64,000 nucleotides of DNA from an uncultured Emticicia sp. (GTDB taxonomy: Bacteria > Bacteroidota > Bacteroidia > Cytophagales > Spirosomataceae): positions 124,001-188,000 of the forward strand of contig NZ_CALCZQ010000030.1 of assembly GCF_937903345.1 (NCBI RefSeq), read 5' to 3'. Below are positions 58,893 through 64,000 of the stretch, in pieces (position 1 is the stretch's first letter; every line of letters begins with the position of its first letter). Both the position numbers and the translations under genes were made by a program. The notes beneath the pieces were generated by a model. The model was not told where the DNA came from. It saw nothing but the letters and a program-made list of their open reading frames with translations, and ran no database searches.

Positions 58893-60080
58893 ATGAAACA
58901 GGGAATCGCTTTTGGAATATATAATATTAAAGAAAAACCGAAAAGATTGGCAGCCAAAATGCAAGGCCAAATTATTGATCTCTTTCTTTTGGCGGAAAAT
59001 AATGTTTTTGAGGCATTAAAAATTAATAATTCTGTATTTGAAAATGATTTCCTCAATGACTTTATCAGTCTTGGTAAAGAGAAGACGAATGCGGTAGTCC
59101 AAGTGTTAAAAAATATAAATCTTGAAGAATACCTGTCTTGTATAGTTACTAAAGAAGAGGCGGTTTTGCATTTGCCAATTAAAATAGGCGATTACACTGA
59201 TTTTTATTCGTCAGAGCAACACGCTTACAATGTTGGTGTGATGTTTAGAGACCCAAACAATGCACTTTTACCGAATTGGAAACACTTGCCTGTTGCCTAT
59301 CATGGACGTTCCAGTTCTATATTTGTTTCTGGTCAAAATTTCCATAGACCAAAGGGTCAAGTAAATGCCAGCGATACATCGCTACCTGGTTTTTCTGCAA
59401 GTAAAAGGCTTGATATAGAATTAGAAATGGCAACTATTATTGGTAAAAACAATGAAATTGGGAACGCCATAGACGTTAATGAAGCAGAGGAGTATGTATT
59501 TGGATTTAGCTTGTTTAACGACTGGTCTGCACGCGATATTCAGCGATGGGAGTATGTACCTCTTGGGCCATTTTTAGCCAAAAACTTTTTCTCTTCCATG
59601 GCCGCTTGGGTAGTACCTATTGAAGAATTAGCACCATTCAGGGTAGATGCCGAGGATCAAAACCCAAAAGTGCTGCCTTATCTGCAAGAAAAAAATCGTA
59701 AAAATTTCGACATCACTTTGGAGGTTTATCTTATTTCGCACTCAGATAAAACGCAAACCGAAGTATTATTGTGTAAGTCAAATTTCAAAAATATGTATTG
59801 GACCGTAGCTCAACAGATAGCCCACCATACGGTAAATGGATGTAATCTGAATGTAGGGGACGTAATGGGTTCGGGTACTATTTCTGGAAAAACACCCGAT
59901 AGTTATGGTTCGTTATTAGAGCTCAGTTGGGGTGGTAAAAATCCTATCTCATTGCCAGACGGGGGCACTCGGACATTTTTAGAAGATGGCGATACCATTA
60001 TCATTAAAGGATATGCTGTAAACGACAACTATAGTGTTGATTTCGGCGAAGTAAGAACAACCATATTACCCACTAAGTAA
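58893..60080 (+). CDS. fahA: Fumarylacetoacetase
   Basis: The last enzyme of homogentisate breakdown, cleaving fumarylacetoacetate to fumarate and acetoacetate. The 395-residue product has an SH3-like N-terminal domain and the FAH catalytic fold: KIGDYTDFYSSEQHAYNVGV, LPVAYHGRSSSIFVSGQN, FSASKRLDIELEMATIIGK (metal Glu pair), FGFSLFNDWSARDIQRWEY, VPLGPFLAKNFFSSMAAWVV, GDVMGSGTISGKTPDSYGSL and DGDTIIIKGYAVND. All metal and catalytic segments are visible. Family length is normal for FAH. Maleylacetoacetate isomerase, which should act before it, is not encoded next to it. Confidence 0.95.
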   Translation: MKQGIAFGIYNIKEKPKRLAAKMQGQIIDLFLLAENNVFEALKINNSVFENDFLNDFISLGKEKTNAVVQVLKNINLEEYLSCIVTKEEAVLHLPIKIGDYTDFYSSEQHAYNVGVMFRDPNNALLPNWKHLPVAYHGRSSSIFVSGQNFHRPKGQVNASDTSLPGFSASKRLDIELEMATIIGKNNEIGNAIDVNEAEEYVFGFSLFNDWSARDIQRWEYVPLGPFLAKNFFSSMAAWVVPIEELAPFRVDAEDQNPKVLPYLQEKNRKNFDITLEVYLISHSDKTQTEVLLCKSNFKNMYWTVAQQIAHHTVNGCNLNVGDVMGSGTISGKTPDSYGSLLELSWGGKNPISLPDGGTRTFLEDGDTIIIKGYAVNDNYSVDFGEVRTTILPTK

Positions 60081-60089
60081 ATTTTAATT

Positions 60090-60944
60090 ATGCTAACTAT
60101 CAACCCCAAAGAAGTTTCAGTTGCAGTTTTGCATGCTTATTTACAAAGCTCAATAGCCCCACGCCCTATCGCCTTTGCCTCGACTATTGATAAAGACGGA
60201 AACGTAAATCTGAGTCCATTTAGTTTTTTCAATGTGTTTGGTACTAATCCGCCTACGCTTATTTTTTCGCCCAATAGACGTGTAAGAGACGGCAGCCAAA
60301 AACATACCCTCGAAAATGTACTGGAACACGATGAAGTGGTCATTAATATGGTTGATTTTTCAATGGTGGAACAAATGTCTTTGGCTAGTTGCGAATATGA
60401 AAAGGGAATCAACGAATTCGTAAAGGGTGGGTTTACAGAAGTGCCTTCAGTGATGGTGAAACCACCAAGAGTTCTAGCATCGAAAGCTGCCTTTGAGTGT
60501 AAAGTGAAACAGGTTATTCAAATGAGCGAAGAAGGAGGTTCTCCAAATTTAGTCATTTGTGAAGTAGTTTTGGCACATTTTTCTGAGGATATTTTAGACG
60601 AAAATGGCAAAATCGATCAAACCAAAACAGATTGGGTAGCACGTTTGGGGGGTGATTGGTATGTTAGAGCTTCGGGCGATGCCCTATTTGAAGTGGCCAA
60701 ACCCAGTATTCATAAAGGGATAGGAGTAGAGGTCATTCCTGATTTTATCAAAAACGATTCGTCATTTTCTGGCAATGACTTAGGCAGATTAGGGAATATC
60801 GAAGAATTGCCTTCTGAAGAAGAAATAAACACATTTATAATTCAAAATCCCAATGCCAATTATAAAGAAATGGCCAAAGAATTTATAATAAATGCGAAGA
60901 TAAAAGAAGCTTGGCTGGCACTGCTAAGCCAATCAAGATTTTGA
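60090..60944 (+). CDS. Flavin reductase-like FMN-binding protein
   Basis: A 284-residue protein of the flavin reductase/FMN-binding split-barrel (DIM6/NTAB) group: QSSIAPRPIAFASTIDKDGN, VNLSPFSFFNVFGTNPPTLI, HDEVVINMVDFSMVEQMSLA, SKAAFECKVKQVIQMSEEGG and ARLGGDWYVRASGDALFEVA. The ~75-residue tail (FSGNDLGRLGNIEELPSEEE onward) is an extension beyond the split barrel. It may supply reduced flavin or act on its own; the FAD monooxygenase of this operon is of the single-component class and would not normally need a reductase. It is the last gene of the operon and converges on mnmE with 67 bp between. Confidence 0.86.
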   Translation: MLTINPKEVSVAVLHAYLQSSIAPRPIAFASTIDKDGNVNLSPFSFFNVFGTNPPTLIFSPNRRVRDGSQKHTLENVLEHDEVVINMVDFSMVEQMSLASCEYEKGINEFVKGGFTEVPSVMVKPPRVLASKAAFECKVKQVIQMSEEGGSPNLVICEVVLAHFSEDILDENGKIDQTKTDWVARLGGDWYVRASGDALFEVAKPSIHKGIGVEVIPDFIKNDSSFSGNDLGRLGNIEELPSEEEINTFIIQNPNANYKEMAKEFIINAKIKEAWLALLSQSRF

Positions 60945-61011
60945 TAGTCCTTTACCAACATGACAGCATTTTACTTATTGCATTGATATTTTGGGTATTT
61001 TACAATTATTT

Positions 61012-62334
61012 TTACTTTCCGATACAAAACTTGCTAAAAATATTTGCTAATAAATCGTCGGAAGAAATTGCTCCTGTAATCTCACCAAGATGGTGTAACG
61101 AAAGTCTTATATCTTGTGCCAAAAAATCTCCAGTAATACCAACATCCAAGCCATTCAAAACTTCAGTTAGTGCTTCACTGGCCTTTACCAAATGTTCATA
61201 ATGACGTAGATTCGTCAACATCGTATCGGCTTGTTTTTTAACTTTGGCTTTTGTTACGATTGCTGTTTTGAGTGCATCAATACCAATGTTGTTTTTGGCT
61301 GATATTTGTATACCATCAAAGTTTTCTTTTTGTACTGCCAAATCAATTTTATTTCTAACTTTAATAATCTTATCTTCCTCAAAATCTAAAATAAAATCTT
61401 CGTTAATGATTTGATTATCAGTCAATAATAAAACTATTTCAGCACGTCGCATGGCTTCTTTCGAGCGTTCAATTCCTATAGATTCTACTACATCTTTCGT
61501 TGCCCGAATTCCTGCTGTATCGATAAACCTAAACTTTATTCCTTCAATAAAAAGTACATCCTCAATCACATCACGGGTTGTGCCTGCAATTTCGGTAACG
61601 ATGGCTCTCTCTTCATTCAAGAGTATATTTAAAAGCGTTGACTTTCCAGCATTGGGCGGTCCTATTATCGCCACAGGAAGGCCTTCTTTAATTACGTTTC
61701 CTGCATCGAATGAATCTATTAGGTTTTTTAGAAAGTTCTGAATTGTAGAAATTAATGATTTTAAGTCATCTCTTTCTGCAAACTCTACATCTTCTTCACC
61801 AAAATCTAATTCTAATTCTACTAAGCTTGCAAAATGAATCAGTTCTTCACGCAAAACTTTCAATTGATTCGAGAATCCACCTCGCATCAAATTCATGGCT
61901 GTTTTGTGGGCGGCTTCTGAGTCGGCCGCAATCAAATCTGCTACGGCTTCGGCTTGTACTAAGTCAAATTGTCCATTCAAAAATGCACGTTGTGTAAACT
62001 CCCCCGCTTGTGCCATTCGACAACCATTCTGAAGCAAAAGTTTCAGAATATACTTTATAATGTAGTCGCTACCATGACAAGAAATTTCTACCACATCTTC
62101 TTTTGTGAAACTTTTTGGTGTTTTAAAAACAGCAATCAAAACTTCATCAACAATCATCCCTCCATCTCGAATCGTACCAAAATGAATCGTGTGTGAATCA
62201 ACCTCAGTTAAGTCTTTACCTTTGAAAATTTTATTGACAATCTTAAATGTATGTTCGCCCGAAACACGAATTACACCAATCGCTCCGATACCCTGCGGGG
62301 TTGACAACGCACAAATTGTTTCTAATTGAATCAT
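61012..62334 (-). CDS. mnmE: tRNA uridine-5-carboxymethylaminomethyl(34) synthesis GTPase
   Basis: MnmE, with MnmG, modifies the wobble uridine of several tRNAs. The 440-residue protein has the N-terminal tetrahydrofolate-binding domain (ICALSTPQGIGAIGVIRVSG), the central helical part (GEFTQRAFLNGQFDLVQAEA), an inserted GTPase domain with G1 GPPNAGKSTLLN, G2/G3 IAGTTRDVIEDV and DTAGIR, G4 NKID, and the C-terminal catalytic motif CIGK with Cys437. It is slightly shorter than the ~455-residue E. coli protein. It is a single gene, divergent from a gene of unknown function, with neighbouring promoter-like boxes. Confidence 0.97.
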   Translation of the reverse strand: MIQLETICALSTPQGIGAIGVIRVSGEHTFKIVNKIFKGKDLTEVDSHTIHFGTIRDGGMIVDEVLIAVFKTPKSFTKEDVVEISCHGSDYIIKYILKLLLQNGCRMAQAGEFTQRAFLNGQFDLVQAEAVADLIAADSEAAHKTAMNLMRGGFSNQLKVLREELIHFASLVELELDFGEEDVEFAERDDLKSLISTIQNFLKNLIDSFDAGNVIKEGLPVAIIGPPNAGKSTLLNILLNEERAIVTEIAGTTRDVIEDVLFIEGIKFRFIDTAGIRATKDVVESIGIERSKEAMRRAEIVLLLTDNQIINEDFILDFEEDKIIKVRNKIDLAVQKENFDGIQISAKNNIGIDALKTAIVTKAKVKKQADTMLTNLRHYEHLVKASEALTEVLNGLDVGITGDFLAQDIRLSLHHLGEITGAISSDDLLANIFSKFCIGK

Positions 62335-62420
62335 TTATTGTAGTAAAAGAAATCTTCTCTAATATTCGATTAATCAACCTTACAAATCTTGTAAATCTTT
62401 CAATCGTGGTTTTAATTACT

Positions 62421-62436
62421 TATTTTTGCAAATCTA
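62421..62436. promoter_or_regulatory. Abutting divergent -7-like boxes between mnmE and the last gene
   Basis: TATTTTTG (62421-62428, plus strand) directly abuts CAAATCTA (62429-62436), which reads TAGATTTG on the minus strand. Both match TAnnTTTG and face outward to the plus-strand gene at 62532 and mnmE at 62334, each about 95-105 nt away. Clear -33 elements were not found. Confidence 0.3.
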
Positions 62437-62531
62437 CCAACTAAAATCTTAAAATCAGTGATTGTAGCTAATCAGTCGATAAATTATTTGAATCTATCGG
62501 CTTTCAGCCCAGTATCTTCGACTTTTGAAAT

Positions 62532-64000
62532 ATGTTAAAAGTAAAAACTTTATGGTATCTCAATGCAATCTTATTATTGATTGCTGTATTTATTGCTTAT
62601 CAAATTTGGTTTGCTCCACGCAGAGATGCTTGGAATTTTGTACCTGATAATGCCTTCTTGGTCGTAGAGAGTTCCGAAATTCAACAATCGCTATATTCTA
62701 AAATCGACCCAACGCAGCTTGCTGACATTCCTTTTTTTTACGATGCTTTGGCACAACTAAAAAAAATCGGCGAAAGTATTGATAACGAAAAGATTGCCGC
62801 AAAGTTTTTTGAAAAGAAGCTAATAACCTATTCGCTACACCGAGAAAACAAGAAAAATCTCGAATATATTATCTACATTCCTGCAGGTGCTTTTGGTGAT
62901 GATTCTTTTCTAAAAAGCCTTTTAGTGCCAGATGCTACTAAGCGTAAAGTTTATGGGCGTAATTATAAAGGGCTGCGTATCAATGAATTATATGATATTA
63001 ATAGTCGCCCGCTTTTCAATTTTTTTGTACACGATGATTTTTTGGTTTGTAGCGGCTCAAAAGTATTGCTCGAAGAAGTGGCCAATCGAATCAAATCGGG
63101 GGTTGCCATCGAAAGAGTGCCATTCAAGGAGAGTAGAAAGGGAACAGCACACATCTATTTTAAGAGCAAGAGTTTGCAAGATGTGGCCGACATTCTTCCT
63201 TCGCAATTATCACCCAATTTGATTGAATTTTTTGGAAATATTACGCCACGCAACCCTGATATTGTTTTCGAAAAACAAAAACTTCCCAATATTATTTCGG
63301 CCTACATTTACTCAAAAGGCACGAATGTCATTCCGTTTTTGGGAATTTTTGCTCGTCAAAAACCTCAGCCATTTACTTGTACTGACTTGATTCCGGAAAA
63401 CACAGCCATTACGATTCGTTTGAGTTTCAAGAATAAACTCTTGCTCGCACAAGATTTTAATACTTACATGAAAAACGAAGAACCAGAGCTAGTTGCCGAA
63501 AAAGATAGTGTTAATCGTTTACTCAATGCCAATCTCAATAGCTTTTATTCTATCCTAAAAGATGAAATAGTTTTGTGTGAAATGGAAACATCCTCTGATG
63601 AGCCATCAAAGAAAATCTTGTTAATCAAAACTGAAGACTCGGCCGAAGCCCTTAATTTATTCGATGATTTAGCCACCAATGCCGAAAAGATTTCAAGTTA
63701 TTTTAAAGCACAACCATTTACCTATCTCAATAATTTTGTTAGAAAAATTGATGTCAGCCAATTACCTGCCATGCTGTTTGGTTCGGTTTTCAAAGGCTTT
63801 TCAGAATGTTATTATTCTCAAAAAGACGATTACATTATTCTGGCAAGCGATGATGATGCCATGCGAGAATACCTTAATAGTCTAAATACAGGTCAAACCT
63901 GGGCAAAATCAAGCATTTATTCCAGTTTTATTGATAAACTTAGTCCACAATCGCAAGTTACCGCCATTATTAGCCCACAGCGAGTTTGGAATAATATTTA
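62532..64000 (+). CDS. Membrane-anchored protein of unknown function (DUF3352-like), C-terminus beyond the window
   Basis: An open frame of at least 489 codons running off the end. One N-terminal hydrophobic helix (LWYLNAILLLIAVFIAYQIW) is followed by an extracytoplasmic region that begins WNFVPDNAFLVVESSEIQQS, a pattern of large Bacteroidota proteins in the DUF3352 style in which a 'values to be shown' beta-rich domain is repeated (second half from about residue 290, ENTAITIRLSFKNKLLLAQD). No enzymatic motif is recognised. ATG at 62532 is the first in-frame start and directly precedes the membrane helix. Confidence 0.8.
   Translation, partial: MLKVKTLWYLNAILLLIAVFIAYQIWFAPRRDAWNFVPDNAFLVVESSEIQQSLYSKIDPTQLADIPFFYDALAQLKKIGESIDNEKIAAKFFEKKLITYSLHRENKKNLEYIIYIPAGAFGDDSFLKSLLVPDATKRKVYGRNYKGLRINELYDINSRPLFNFFVHDDFLVCSGSKVLLEEVANRIKSGVAIERVPFKESRKGTAHIYFKSKSLQDVADILPSQLSPNLIEFFGNITPRNPDIVFEKQKLPNIISAYIYSKGTNVIPFLGIFARQKPQPFTCTDLIPENTAITIRLSFKNKLLLAQDFNTYMKNEEPELVAEKDSVNRLLNANLNSFYSILKDEIVLCEMETSSDEPSKKILLIKTEDSAEALNLFDDLATNAEKISSYFKAQPFTYLNNFVRKIDVSQLPAMLFGSVFKGFSECYYSQKDDYIILASDDDAMREYLNSLNTGQTWAKSSIYSSFIDKLSPQSQVTAIISPQRVWNNI

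Noticed and set aside
56029..60944. A gentisate or salicylate pathway
   Set aside because: The dioxygenase has homogentisate 1,2-dioxygenase segments throughout and is paired with a true fumarylacetoacetase, not with gentisate dioxygenase or fumarylpyruvate hydrolase.
1..64000. tRNA, rRNA and CRISPR arrays
   Set aside because: No TPsiC-loop-like GGTTCRANNCC with a matching cloverleaf, no rRNA core sequence and no regularly spaced direct repeats of 25-40 bp were noticed. A covariance-model search would settle the tRNA question.

Overview
The window is AT-rich DNA from a member of the Bacteroidota, most likely the order Cytophagales (an Emticicia/Arcicella/Spirosoma-like organism; the genus cannot be fixed from sequence alone). 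Supporting signs are an SprE/PorW-type lipoprotein of the type IX secretion system (T9SS), a giant protein with a type B T9SS sorting domain, two other secreted proteins sharing a short Cys-containing C-terminal domain, TAnnTTTG-type promoter boxes, and DUF4920, DUF3820 and DUF4287 proteins typical of this phylum. No rRNA, tRNA, CRISPR array, prophage or intact insertion sequence was seen.

Layout. 0-11 kb: housekeeping and transport genes (partial pyrH, a biotin-carrier protein, EamA transporter, dusB, CPBP protease, gamma-glutamyltransferase, MacB-type permease, tsaB, sterol-desaturase-like enzyme, NRAMP-like transporter). 11-18 kb: a decayed Uma2 gene, a secreted beta-propeller protein, a HicB-HicA toxin-antitoxin pair and gcvP. 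18-25 kb: a periplasmic redox and hydrolase block (di-haem cytochrome c peroxidase, a two-subunit molybdenum hydroxylase like isoquinoline 1-oxidoreductase, a penicillin-acylase-family hydrolase). 25-33 kb: a response regulator, a sodium/solute symporter with a coupled 45-residue membrane protein, the SprE-like lipoprotein, a patatin, an MBL-fold hydrolase and a sensor kinase. 33-42 kb: T9SS cargo, DUF4920 protein, amidohydrolase, SDR, and a HipA-like kinase/DUF3037/DUF3820 group.

42-51 kb is a complete eboABCDEF cluster on the minus strand, preceded on the plus strand by a two-domain esterase. In cyanobacteria ebo genes serve the export of precursors of the sunscreen scytonemin; elsewhere they sit with secondary-metabolite traffic or in endosymbionts. 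What it moves here is unknown.

51.5-61 kb is a nine-gene plus-strand operon under a MarR regulator: MFS uptake protein, variant MBL-fold protein, Tat-exported nitronate-monooxygenase-like protein, Dabb lipoprotein, FAD monooxygenase, homogentisate 1,2-dioxygenase, fumarylacetoacetase and a flavin reductase. It looks like a peripheral aromatic-acid route feeding homogentisate ring cleavage, but lacks a maleylacetoacetate isomerase and a 4-hydroxyphenylpyruvate dioxygenase and includes exported parts not usual in this pathway. The marR gene has a perfect 30-bp palindrome overlapping a TTG-N19-TAATTTTG promoter so close to the start codon that its mRNA may be leaderless. The window ends with mnmE (minus) and a partial membrane-anchored protein of unknown function (plus).

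Intergenic DNA is rich in small repeats: heptamer arrays, short CCCCT...AGGGG elements, dyads, and a dispersed ~150-bp element seen twice. One 15-bp GC-rich repeat array lies in frame inside tsaB.
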